Shown piece after piece: positions 54,467 through 62,048 of a DNA stretch of 64,000 bases. The translations under genes and the position numbers were made by a program. Positions within the stretch are counted from its first letter, which is position 1. Every line of letters starts with the position of its first letter. The notes beneath the pieces are model-generated. The model was not told the DNA's origin and ran no database searches. It worked only from the letters and a program-made list of their open reading frames with translations. The DNA comes from Bacillus bingmayongensis (GTDB lineage Bacteria > Bacillota > Bacilli > Bacillales > Bacillaceae_G). The DNA lies in assembly GCF_000299035.1 (NCBI RefSeq), contig NZ_JH921517.1, forward strand, positions 919,317 through 983,316. Direction: 5' to 3'.

Positions 54467-55219
54467 TTATTTTTCATCAATACGAATGATGCCACCTTGT
54501 TCAAAGTCCTCAGTTTCTAATAGATGAACAACAGCTTTAGCGACATATTCAGGAGAAAGTAATTTTCCTTCTTCCTTTAAAGTGATAAAGCGCTCTAAGT
54601 TTGTAAAGTCTTCTTTTTTTGTTTGACGGATTTGCTGTTGCATATTTGTATCAACAACACCTGGGGCAAAGGCAATTGTTTTTACTGGATATTCTTTCTC
54701 AGTTTCCTCTGTAGCTACACATTGTGTAAACATGTTCACGCCAGCTTTCGTTGTACAATATGCTCCCCATCCAAAGTATGGTTTTTGACCAGCTCCTGAA
54801 GAAATGTTAATAATACGTTTGTCTACTTTCCAATCTTTTGTATGTTTCATAAACGAAGAAGTAAGAATCATCGGTGCAATTAAATTAATTTGTACATTTG
54901 CAATTAAAAACTCACTTTCTGATTTTTCAATGGGTTTCATTGGTGCAAGGGTACCGGCATTATTAATCAAATGGATAGACGATACGTTTTCTTCTTCAAT
55001 GGATGAAAAGATCGTTTCGAAATGATTTTCTAGATTATGTACATCTTGGAGATCGATTGAGTGAAATGTTAAAGGAATATCTTTTTGTTTTGCTTTTTCA
55101 ATGAGATGTTCATTTTGTCTTCTAGAAATACAAATGAGTCGTGTATCTTCCTCTAGTAATTGTGTAGCGATTGCTTCTCCTAATCCTTGTGAAGTACCTG
55201 TTACAATGACGTAGCGCAT
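54467..55219 (-). CDS. yueD: Benzil reductase ((S)-benzoin forming) YueD
   Basis: Short-chain dehydrogenase of 250 residues in the sepiapterin reductase-like group. TGTSQGLGEAIATQL is the NADPH loop, NNAGTLAPM the structural motif, ISSGAG with YCTTKAG the catalytic Ser, Tyr and Lys, and FAPGVVDTNMQ the substrate loop. It is very close to the B. cereus YueD that reduces benzil to (S)-benzoin as I recall it. Physiological substrate unknown. ATG at 55219 with GGGAGGAG before it. The 55220-55502 gap has only promoter-like sequence. Confidence 0.88.
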   Translation of the reverse strand: MRYVIVTGTSQGLGEAIATQLLEEDTRLICISRRQNEHLIEKAKQKDIPLTFHSIDLQDVHNLENHFETIFSSIEEENVSSIHLINNAGTLAPMKPIEKSESEFLIANVQINLIAPMILTSSFMKHTKDWKVDKRIINISSGAGQKPYFGWGAYCTTKAGVNMFTQCVATEETEKEYPVKTIAFAPGVVDTNMQQQIRQTKKEDFTNLERFITLKEEGKLLSPEYVAKAVVHLLETEDFEQGGIIRIDEK

Positions 55220-55502
55220 TTCTTTAAAACTCCTCCCATATTAAATATAATAAGTGGTGTCGATACGGTGTTTTATCTACATGTTATCGTATAGAGCATT
55301 TCATATAAAGAAATAAATCTCCTTAATGGAGAATTCATGAATGTTTTGTACATACTTGGAGAAGTTTTTCGACTTGATTGGAAAGAAGTGATGGTAATCC
55401 TTCTTTTGAAAACGATATTGAATAAGTCTTGCTAGATTTTCTATAACAAATGAAAAAAGAGTCGTAGGTTCTCATGTTAAAATAAACCAAGGTGGTGAGG
55501 AA

Positions 55503-55844
55503 ATGAAACATAAAATGAGCTTATATACTGAACCGTTTCAATCTATTCAATCTGGAAAAAAGGTATTTGAAGTACGCTTATATGATAAGAAGCGTCAGAG
55601 TATACAAAAAGAAGATGAAATTGAATTTACAAATCTAACAACAAAAGAAACAATTTGTGTAAAGGTAACGAAGTTGAAATGTTATAAAACATTTCAAGAA
55701 ATGTATAAGGACATTGATAAAGAGTTGCTGGACTGTGCAAACTGGAGTTTAGAAGAAATGCTAGCAAGTACATATGAAATATATACGAAAGAACAAGAAC
55801 AAAAGTGGGGAACAATTGCTATTGGGATTGAAGTAATAGCATGA
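55503..55844 (+). CDS. ASCH-domain protein
   Basis: 113 residues. The ASCH fold marks are HKMSLYTEPFQSIQSGKKVFEVRL (Gly-Lys-Lys then Glu-x-Arg) and DEIEFTN. ASCH domains are related to PUA and are proposed to bind RNA or nucleotides. The last codons overlap the Nudix gene by 4 bp (ATGA), giving translational coupling. GGTGGTGAGG lies upstream. Confidence 0.85.
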   Translation: MKHKMSLYTEPFQSIQSGKKVFEVRLYDKKRQSIQKEDEIEFTNLTTKETICVKVTKLKCYKTFQEMYKDIDKELLDCANWSLEEMLASTYEIYTKEQEQKWGTIAIGIEVIA

Positions 55845-56257
55845 GTCAAAATCGTGGTGCAGCTATTATTATACAGGAGGATAAAATTGCTCTTATAAAG
55901 CGTATTCGAGAAAATGAAGTGTATTTTGTATTTCCAGGTGGAGGAATTGAAGAGGGCGAAACTCCTGAAGAGGCAACGATACGTGAAGTTTATGAAGAAC
56001 TAGGAGTACATGTTGAAATTCAAAAGCTTTTTATAAAGTATGAATATAATGGCTCGCAGTTCTTCTACAAAGCTCGTATTATAGATGGGGTTTTTGGTAG
56101 CGGTAAGGCAGAAGAATTTAAGAAGGCTGACAGAGGACAATATGTTCCAGTATGGGTTCCTATGAAAGAGTTATTAAATGTAAATATAAAACCTTATAAA
56201 GTGGCAGAATATATCGTTCATTGTTACGAAAATATGAAGCCTGACAACATACAATAA
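55841..56257 (+). CDS. Nudix hydrolase
   Basis: 138 residues. The Nudix box GGGIEEGETPEEATIREVYEELG has all the key Gly, Glu and Arg residues of the GX5EX7REUXEEXGU pattern. Such enzymes split nucleoside diphosphate compounds. It overlaps the ASCH gene by 4 bp, so the two proteins probably act on related nucleotides or RNA ends. No terminator follows; a promoter for the next gene begins within 10 bp. Confidence 0.88.
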   Translation: MSQNRGAAIIIQEDKIALIKRIRENEVYFVFPGGGIEEGETPEEATIREVYEELGVHVEIQKLFIKYEYNGSQFFYKARIIDGVFGSGKAEEFKKADRGQYVPVWVPMKELLNVNIKPYKVAEYIVHCYENMKPDNIQ

Positions 56258-56263
56258 AAACCA

Positions 56264-56292
56264 TTGACATAACCTTTTGATTTGAGTATTGT
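56264..56292 (+). promoter_or_regulatory. Promoter of the acetate-transporter-type gene
   Basis: TTGACA (56264-56269), 17-bp spacer, TATTGT (56287-56292). Confidence 0.6.
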
Positions 56293-56325
56293 ATTCAGGT
56301 ATGTGTTCAAAATCAGGAGGTTTTT

Positions 56326-56943
56326 ATGAGTAATCAAACTACACATCATGTAAAAATGACAACAGCGGATCCATCTGGAATTGGTCTATTTGGATTAGCA
56401 ATGGTAACACTTGTAGCATCATCACAAAAATTAGGATTAACTGATGGCGTTTCATTTGTATTACCATGGGCGATCTTTTTAGGAGGATTTGCACAACTTT
56501 TTGCTTGCGTTCACGATGCAAAGCATAATAATACGTTCGGTACAACTGCATTTGGTGCATATGGTCTATTTTGGCTAGGCGTTGGAACATCATGGTTGAT
56601 TCAACTAGGTGTATTCGGTGAAAAATTAGCACAAGCTGTAGATCCGAAACAACTTGGGGTAGCCTTCATTGGATATTTAATCTTTACGATTTTTATGACA
56701 ATTGGAGCAATGGAAACACATAAAGTATTATTTATGATTTTTGTACTTATTGATTTCTTATTTATTGGTCTTTCATTTAGTACTTTAGGTGTTATGCCGC
56801 ATGCTATGCATAACTTAGCAGCGTATTCTGAACTATGTATTTCATTACTATCTTTCTATGGTTCAGCAGCTGCTGTATTAAATACACATTTTGGAAAAGT
56901 TGTATTACCAGTAGGAAAGCCATTTGGCATTTTTAAAAAATAA
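56326..56943 (+). CDS. AceTr (GPR1/FUN34/YaaH) transporter
   Basis: 205 residues, six spans. ADPSGIGLFGLAMVTLV holds the NPAPLGL-like family motif in variant form (ADPSGIGLFG), and FGTTAFGAYGLFWLG is the second block. The family transports acetate or succinate. AGGAGG lies before the ATG at 56326. Own promoter and terminator. Confidence 0.88.
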   Translation: MSNQTTHHVKMTTADPSGIGLFGLAMVTLVASSQKLGLTDGVSFVLPWAIFLGGFAQLFACVHDAKHNNTFGTTAFGAYGLFWLGVGTSWLIQLGVFGEKLAQAVDPKQLGVAFIGYLIFTIFMTIGAMETHKVLFMIFVLIDFLFIGLSFSTLGVMPHAMHNLAAYSELCISLLSFYGSAAAVLNTHFGKVVLPVGKPFGIFKK

Positions 56944-56950
56944 GAATAGG

Positions 56951-56989
56951 AAAGCACGAATGACGAGAATAGTCATTCGTGCTTTTTTT
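56951..56989 (+). terminator. Terminator after the acetate-type transporter
   Basis: Stem AAAGCACGAATGAC / GTCATTCGTGCTTT, 7-base loop, T run. Confidence 0.9.
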
Positions 56990-57018
56990 ATAAATAAATA
57001 GCTGAGTTTTTGATTGTA

Positions 57019-57052
57019 CAAAGCCCGATTGGTGATGGAAGTTTCACTTTAT
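57019..57052 (+). repeat. bcr1 fragment
   Basis: Only AAGCCCGATTGGTGATGG and AGTTTCACTTTAT are left, the two segments being joined directly. Remnant by deletion. Confidence 0.65.
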
Positions 57053-57085
57053 TACATGTAGTAAGGAGAAAAACCAAAAATATAA

Positions 57086-57132
57086 TTGAAATTGATTCTC
57101 ATTATTAATATAATGAGAATGAGAATCAATTA
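57086..57132 (+). promoter_or_regulatory. Promoter overlapped by Fur box
   Basis: TTGAAA (57086-57091), 17 bp, TATAAT (57109-57114). The region ATTGATTCTCATTAT ... ATGAGAATGAGAATCAAT (57091-57130) contains overlapping Fur-type 7-1-7 motifs across the spacer, -10 and start. Predicts iron repression of the flavodoxin operon. Confidence 0.75.
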
Positions 57133-57149
57133 TAAAGGGGGATGTCGAC

Positions 57150-57593
57150 ATGGCGAAAATTTTAATAGCATTTGCAAGTATGTCAGGAAATACAGAAAGT
57201 ATTGCTGATTTAATTAAAGTGAGTTTGGATGCATTTAATCATGAAGTGGAATTAAAGGAAATGGAAGGAATGGACGCAGAAGAACTATTAGAATATGATG
57301 GTATCATTTTGGGATCTTATACGTGGGGAGATGGAGAGCTGCCGTTTGAAGCAGAAGATTTCCATGATGATTTAGAAGGTATAGATTTAGCTGGAAAAAA
57401 AGTTGCTGTATTTGGATCTGGTGATACGGCTTATGAGCAATTTTGTGAAGCAGTAACAATTTTTGAAGAACGTCTTGTAGAATGTGGTGCAGAACTTGTA
57501 CAAGAAGGCTTAAAAATTGAGTTAGCTCCAGAAGAGGAAGAAGATATCGAGAAATGCAGTAACTTTGCAATCGCATTTGCCGAAAAGTTTTAA
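57150..57593 (+). CDS. Flavodoxin
   Basis: 147 residues of short-chain flavodoxin. FMN phosphate loop SMSGNTESIADL, then LGSYTWGDGELP for the ring and FGSGDTAYEQFCEA. Flavodoxin carries electrons in place of ferredoxin and is commonly made when iron is low; the Fur box upstream agrees. GGGGGATG precedes the ATG at 57150. It is followed after 16 bp by a beta-propeller gene on the same transcript. Confidence 0.92.
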   Translation: MAKILIAFASMSGNTESIADLIKVSLDAFNHEVELKEMEGMDAEELLEYDGIILGSYTWGDGELPFEAEDFHDDLEGIDLAGKKVAVFGSGDTAYEQFCEAVTIFEERLVECGAELVQEGLKIELAPEEEEDIEKCSNFAIAFAEKF

Positions 57594-57609
57594 GAATGGG
57601 AGTGTCATC

Positions 57610-58509
57610 GTGGAAACAATGTTAAGTGCAACTGCCGTAACGAAATTAGAAGATGGGAAGCTTATATTGGCAACTACATATGATGGTCTATTTATGGCAC
57701 AAAGTGGCGAATGGAAACAAGTATTAACAGGGTTTCAAAAACGAATACGAGATTTATGTAGTAATGGAAAAATGATTTACGGCGTGGGTGACGAAGGGAT
57801 TTTTGTTCGTAGTATGGATGGCGGGGAGAACTGGAGTGTCAAAAGATTTCCAACAAAAGCAACGAGTTGGAATGTATGCAGTAATGAACATGGAAAAGTT
57901 ATTGCACATGGTGATAAAACGGTATATGTTTCAAATAACTTCGGTACTACATGGGAAACCATTCGTCCATTTCATTGTTACAGCATTGACGCACCATCGA
58001 TTCGTTCGTTATTTTTATTCAAACATTTCTTATTTATTGGCACAAAGATTCATTCTAAATATGGTGGTGTTTGGCTTTTTGACTTGCGAAGACGTAAGCT
58101 GAAAAGAATTAAAGTGACAACAAATCAGATGATTTCCGCTTTGGCATTACATAACTCCTATTTAGTAGCGGCAAGCGGTTCGTGCAGAGGTACAAGTGGC
58201 AACATTTCTTTTTGTGTGATAGACGAGGTTATTAAACATAAAAAGCTAAATTGGAAAATTTGTCAAAGTGAACAAAAAGAAAGCAGCTATTTAGACTTAA
58301 GTGTTGATCAACAAGTATTGTACACAACTTCAACTAAAAATAAAGCTGGAATAGGAACGATTTTCCGAGTGTTTTTAGAGGAAGGTATAATAACGGCGTG
58401 TGGATCAATTAAAGGACATGGATGGCGCATTGTCAATGAAAGGGAAGATTATGTTGTAGCAGGGTCTGGGGAATCGAAAGTGATGCACTGGGAGAAAAGC
58501 GTTGTGTAA
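57610..58509 (+). CDS. Beta-propeller (BNR/Asp-box) protein with flavodoxin
   Basis: 299 residues from GTG at 57610 (GGGAG at 57598-57602). Asp-box repeats SMDGGENWS and SNNFGTTWE indicate a sialidase/Ycf48-like beta-propeller. No signal peptide, so it is cytosolic. It is encoded 16 bp after flavodoxin, so it would be iron-regulated. Role unknown; an assembly or partner protein for an electron-transfer complex is possible. Confidence 0.75.
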   Translation: METMLSATAVTKLEDGKLILATTYDGLFMAQSGEWKQVLTGFQKRIRDLCSNGKMIYGVGDEGIFVRSMDGGENWSVKRFPTKATSWNVCSNEHGKVIAHGDKTVYVSNNFGTTWETIRPFHCYSIDAPSIRSLFLFKHFLFIGTKIHSKYGGVWLFDLRRRKLKRIKVTTNQMISALALHNSYLVAASGSCRGTSGNISFCVIDEVIKHKKLNWKICQSEQKESSYLDLSVDQQVLYTTSTKNKAGIGTIFRVFLEEGIITACGSIKGHGWRIVNEREDYVVAGSGESKVMHWEKSVV

Positions 58510-58622
58510 GATGTACAAAAAAAAATAGGAAATTCAGCTTTACTTTTATTATATTGATATGATATAGTGATTGTAAACCATTTTACTTTTAATAATATAG
58601 AGATTTAAATGAGCTGTAACTT

Positions 58623-58668
58623 CAGAGGAGGATAGCAATGTTAAATCTCCTCTGCGGTTGCAGTTTTT
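58623..58668 (+). promoter_or_regulatory. Hairpin that can mask a ribosome site, upstream of csp
   Basis: CAGAGGAG (58623-58630) pairs with CTCCTCTG (58647-58654) and covers the AGGAGG of the small frame at 58638. An alternative short hairpin CTGC/GCAG followed by TTTTTT lies at 58651-58668. The two pairings exclude each other, as in attenuators. Confidence 0.4.
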
Positions 58669-58691
58669 TAATGTCTTTATTATTGTTGTAA
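58638..58691 (+). CDS. Possible 17-residue leader or membrane peptide
   Basis: ATG at 58638 with AGGAGG eight bases upstream; product MLNLLCGCSFLMSLLLL, hydrophobic. It ends 52 bp before the cold-shock gene. Might be a leader peptide or a small membrane peptide. The codon count is too small to judge coding bias. Confidence 0.35.
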   Translation: MLNLLCGCSFLMSLLLL

Positions 58692-58743
58692 AGTGGTCGA
58701 AAATGAATATGTACATATAGGTACATTGTAGGAGGATTTTTTC

Positions 58744-58944
58744 ATGCAAAACGGTAAAGTAAAATGGTTTAACTCAGAAAAAGGTTTCGGATTCATCGAA
58801 GTTGAAGGCGGAGAAGACGTATTCGTTCATTTCTCAGCTATCCAAGGCGAAGGATTCAAAACTTTAGAAGAAGGTCAAGAAGTTACTTTCGAAGTAGAAC
58901 AAGGTAACCGTGGACCACAAGCTACTAACGTAGTTAAGAAGTAA
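58744..58944 (+). CDS. Cold-shock protein (CspA family)
   Basis: 66 residues, one CSD fold. RNP1 KGFGFIEV and RNP2 VFVHFSAI are perfect. Binds single-stranded RNA/DNA as a chaperone. AGGAGG lies ten bases before the ATG. The transcript may have a long leader; hairpins lie in it. Strong terminator downstream. Confidence 0.95.
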   Translation: MQNGKVKWFNSEKGFGFIEVEGGEDVFVHFSAIQGEGFKTLEEGQEVTFEVEQGNRGPQATNVVKK

Positions 58945-58951
58945 TTGAATT

Positions 58952-58988
58952 AAAAGGAGAAGGGCTTGCCCTTCTCCTTTTTTTTGTT
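58952..58988 (+). terminator. Terminator after csp
   Basis: 14-bp stem AAAAGGAGAAGGGC / GCCCTTCTCCTTTT with 2-base loop and T run. Confidence 0.95.
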
Positions 58989-58992
58989 TTTT

Positions 58993-59100
58993 TATCCCGC
59001 TATTAGCGGGCAATAAGACCCTCACCTCAAAATTCAGCGAAAGCAAAGAGGTTAGGTGGGGGATCAAGAAAAACCCCACTGATTAAAGTTTCGCTTTATG
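58993..59100 (+). repeat. bcr1-type repeat, internally shortened
   Basis: Starts TATCCCGCTATTAGCGGGCA, keeps CTCACCTCAAAATTCAGCG and ends TTTCGCTTTAT; the middle GCCCGATTGG segment is missing, similar to the 13946 copy. Confidence 0.85.
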
Positions 59101-59246
59101 TACAAAAAAATTTTTTTGTTTTTTATCTTAATATTCAAAAAATAAAACGAGATACTCAAAATCTTTTTATAAATTTTGTTTTGTGTGTTTGCACAGTGGG
59201 GACTCTATAATTAAGAATATAATTAGATAAGGAAGAGGTATGTGAC

Positions 59247-60092
59247 TTGAATGAACCTAAATATTATATTGTATTTGATGTTGAACGGAATTTTCGGCCA
59301 TATAAATCGCAAGATCCATTGGAAGTGGTTGATATTGGAGCAATCAAGGTAGAAGCAAGTACAATGCAGATTATAGGACGATTTTCTTCACTTGTTAAAC
59401 CTACCGCACCTCTAACCCGCCATACAACAAAATTAACAGGAATTACAAAGAAAGATCTAAAAGAGGTAGAAAAGTTTCCGATGGTAATGAAGCGATTCCT
59501 TCAATTTGCTGGAGATGATTATATATTTATAACATGGGGAAAGGAGGACTATAAATTTCTCGCGCAAGATTGCCAACTACATAATATAGAATGCCCTAAT
59601 ATAGAGAGTGAGAGAAAATTCGATTTACAAAAATTTGTATTTCAAGCATATGAGCAATTATTTATACATACACCAAGTTTGAAATTTGCGGTGGAACAAT
59701 TTGCTTTAGAGTGGGAAGGGAAACAGCACCGTGCTTTTGCAGACGCTAAAAACACCGTAAATATCTTTCTTAAAGTATCCAAGGAAAAGGATATTTATAA
59801 GCGATATAAAAGAAATGAAGAGCTCGTACTTGCAAAGAATGGTGTATTAACTGAAAAAGCAAAAAAGAAAATGAAGAGATGGGTATTTAAAGAATTAAAG
59901 AAAAAAGAACACATTCAATTTACTTGGAATGATTTTCAAAATAGCAAGACATGGGAAAATATAACGGAACGATATTATATTGACAATAATACAATATTGC
60001 TTTTACAAAATTACTTTACTATTGCTGTAAAGAAAGGTGAGCGGCAATTGCGAGTGTTAGAGGAAATGAATAACAAAATGAATGATGAGTAG
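59247..60092 (+). CDS. DEDDh 3'-5' exonuclease
   Basis: 281 residues from TTG at 59247 (GGAAGAGG eight bases before). ExoI motif FDVER, the ExoII Asp in TWGKEDYKFL and the ExoIII HRAFADAKNT (H-x4-D) give the DEDDh set; similar to KapD-type exonucleases. The C-terminal 90 residues are basic and helical, probably nucleic-acid binding. Monocistronic. Confidence 0.85.
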   Translation: MNEPKYYIVFDVERNFRPYKSQDPLEVVDIGAIKVEASTMQIIGRFSSLVKPTAPLTRHTTKLTGITKKDLKEVEKFPMVMKRFLQFAGDDYIFITWGKEDYKFLAQDCQLHNIECPNIESERKFDLQKFVFQAYEQLFIHTPSLKFAVEQFALEWEGKQHRAFADAKNTVNIFLKVSKEKDIYKRYKRNEELVLAKNGVLTEKAKKKMKRWVFKELKKKEHIQFTWNDFQNSKTWENITERYYIDNNTILLLQNYFTIAVKKGERQLRVLEEMNNKMNDE

Positions 60093-60158
60093 TCAGAGTG
60101 AAAAGTTAAAAATGGTCGTGTAAATGAATATATATACGTATTTTTTTGAGGTGAATAG

Positions 60159-60503
60159 ATGAAAAAATTGTACTTAGTAATAAGTGTGCTTCTAAATTTT
60201 ATTTTTGGTTTTCTTTTTGAGTATGTTCTTTTAGGGGTGTTAATAACTGTTTATTCAATTAACTGTCTATTTAATGGTTGCTCAGATATGGTAGGAGAAG
60301 AATGGGTGGGTATCGTTATGGGCTTAGTTATCACTTTGATAATAGGTGGTATTCTTTTTCCAATGATCATATTTACGAACAGAAAGTTTTTGCATGTTGT
60401 GAAGATGAGAAAAAAACATTCCTTTCTTGTTAATTCCTCTTTTTTTATTCTCGGTACTTTTTTTAGTTTTTACTTAAGATCGAACAATATCGGTCCATTT
60501 TAA
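60159..60503 (+). CDS. Hypothetical membrane protein (114 aa)
   Basis: Three to four spans (about 5-30, 48-70 and 90-106) with a short Cys-bearing outside loop (INCLFNGCSDM). TTTTTGAGGTG lies before the ATG at 60159. No family recognised. The following bases start a decayed bcr1 repeat. Confidence 0.6.
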   Translation: MKKLYLVISVLLNFIFGFLFEYVLLGVLITVYSINCLFNGCSDMVGEEWVGIVMGLVITLIIGGILFPMIIFTNRKFLHVVKMRKKHSFLVNSSFFILGTFFSFYLRSNNIGPF

Positions 60504-60506
60504 ATA

Positions 60507-60616
60507 ATAAAGTAAAACTTTAATCAGTGTGACATTTTCCATTGGTTATTATCCCTCATTAATCGGGCCTTTATGAGTAATTAGCCCTGATCTCTCTTAT
60601 TTAAAATTCTACTATT
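60507..60616 (-). repeat. Degenerate bcr1-type repeat, reverse
   Basis: AATAAAGTAAAACTTTAATC, ATTATCCCTCATTAATCGGGC and TTAAAATTCTAC match the reverse copy at 20888-21045 with many changes. The rest of the 60504-61009 gap is AT-rich and has no gene. Confidence 0.6.
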
Positions 60617-60762
60617 TAATATCAAATGCTTTTAGATAATGTAAATATCGATATAACACGAAGCTGGTCATTTACTTATGAGTTATATAACTGTTATATG
60701 TATTGATGTTATTTATTATAAAAATATCTTTAAATTTATTGATATAATTGAGGTAAAATAAC

Positions 60763-60795
60763 AAAAGCCCTTCTCATGTGAGAAGGACTTTTTAT
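60763..60795 (+). terminator. Stand-alone terminator
   Basis: Stem AAAAG-CCTTCTC / GAGAAGG-CTTTT, 4-base loop, T run, preceded by a TTGATATAAT-like stretch; no gene on the plus strand immediately upstream. Confidence 0.7.
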
Positions 60796-60901
60796 TTTTA
60801 CCATTAACATGTATTTTATTTATCCATTTTTCTATATTTTTATTATAACTTACTTTTAAAATACCGAGCAAATTGAACTCCTCGTTTTTAGACAAAAATA
60901 A

Positions 60902-60925
60902 AAATCACCTCTTTTGAAGTGATTT
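60902..60925 (-). terminator. Terminator after the Imm70-like gene
   Basis: Stem AAATCAC / GTGATTT with extra pairs; followed on the minus strand by TTTATTTTTG. Confidence 0.6.
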
Positions 60926-61009
60926 CTATTATGATAATATTCTATTCTGACAAATTTTGTTGAATCTAATTTATATTATAAAGACCTGTTTTGAATTTTG
61001 TTGCCAAAT

Positions 61010-61429
61010 TTATCTCCCAACCTTTTCAATCGTTACATCCATTTTACATTCCTCTGATTCCTTTAATGCATTTTTTAGTAAATCTAAAAAAGACGTTCCT
61101 TGAATAGTATGATAGTTTGCTAAGCTAGTTATTTTAGCAGGAATTTTATCTCCATAAGGTGGTTTTTTTGTTATATCCTCAATATCCCATATTACCTCTG
61201 ATGGAGGGATTTTGCTCAATTTTTCTCTAATTTCTTCCACATTTTTTAATGCCTCAGGCACATTCCCACATTTTAATTTTTCAAAATATAGGTCCTTCAT
61301 TAATAAAGGGTATTTAGTTCCCCAACCATCAGGCTCACAGTGGTATGACACTGTTGAGAAAAAGCTGTGTAAAAAGTCAGGGTGTCCTGCCTCATAGAAA
61401 AACATGTCTACAGAAAATCCTACTGTCAT
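61010..61429 (-). CDS. Imm70-like immunity protein
   Basis: 139 residues; the N-terminus MTVGFSVDMFFYEAGHPDFLHSFF resembles what I recall of the Imm70 family of polymorphic-toxin immunity proteins. SYHCEPDGWGTKYPLLMKDLYFEKL and PPYGDKIPAKITSLANY follow. It starts 7 bp after the stop of a nuclease-like toxin fragment, the standard order toxin then immunity. Family call from memory, moderate certainty. Confidence 0.6.
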   Translation of the reverse strand: MTVGFSVDMFFYEAGHPDFLHSFFSTVSYHCEPDGWGTKYPLLMKDLYFEKLKCGNVPEALKNVEEIREKLSKIPPSEVIWDIEDITKKPPYGDKIPAKITSLANYHTIQGTSFLDLLKNALKESEECKMDVTIEKVGR

Positions 61430-61436
61430 TTTTTCA

Positions 61437-61787
61437 TCAGTCCTTTTTAATAAATTTTATTTCAGGTAAGGTATTAGCTTTTTTACTTATTCCCGCCTTT
61501 ATTTCCATCAAAATTTCATTAGTAACAATTTGCCCCCTTGTGTCAATAATAACAGTCTGTCTTGTTCCTTGAGGTAAGTGGAGATCTCTGTAATTTAGTT
61601 GTTTAACAATTACATTCACTAAATTAGTTCTTTTTGATTTGGTAGATATATCATAATTTTTTAGTTCTACACTATGACCTTCTATATGAAAATCAGGTCT
61701 AGTACTACCTTTTGTGTTCTTAGATACTTCATCTCCATCTTTGAAAGCCACTTGGTCATCATAATATAGAAGGAAGTAGTCAGACAT
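61437..61787 (-). CDS. Orphan toxin C-terminal domain, nuclease-like (116 aa)
   Basis: The frame from ATG at 61787 has no good ribosome site, and it is open further upstream to a stop near 61850, so this may be the 3' end of a truncated toxin gene. PDF (31-33) then VELKNY (40-45) gives the D...ExK pattern of PD-(D/E)xK nucleases. Such domains occur at the C-terminal ends of contact-dependent or LXG/RHS-type toxins. No delivery domain is present. Followed directly by the Imm70-like gene. Confidence 0.6.
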   Translation of the reverse strand: MSDYFLLYYDDQVAFKDGDEVSKNTKGSTRPDFHIEGHSVELKNYDISTKSKRTNLVNVIVKQLNYRDLHLPQGTRQTVIIDTRGQIVTNEILMEIKAGISKKANTLPEIKFIKKD

Positions 61788-61889
61788 TCGATTGGTCAGC
61801 GATATAATAGTAAATAAATTAGGGGATTTTGGTATCCATATATCTTAAGTGACTGTTGAAGTGTCACCTAAAGTAATTACAAATAAAAA

Positions 61890-61911
61890 GAGCACCTTAT
61901 AAAAAGTGCTC
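61890..61911 (-). terminator. Terminator after the DUF3900-type gene
   Basis: Stem GAGCAC / GTGCTC with a 10-base loop; on the minus strand followed by TTTTTATTT. Confidence 0.6.
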
Positions 61912-61992
61912 ATAAAAATCAGGGAAACCGTTCGTTGTCGATTAAATATTAATTTCTATACGGAATATTGAATATAAATAACTAGTAAAAGC

Positions 61993-62023
61993 GTCACTTA
62001 ATCCGTCACCTCAAGAGTCACTT
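61993..62023. repeat. Three heptamers GTCAC(C/T)T at 12-bp spacing
   Basis: GTCACTT (61993), GTCACCT (62005) and GTCACTT (62017), exactly 12 bp apart. Related AAGTGAC and GTGTCACCT occur at 61846-61870. No known element recognised; could be a decayed coding repeat or a binding array. Confidence 0.45.
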
Positions 62024-62048
62024 ACGTGTTACACTAAAGGGTATAAAC

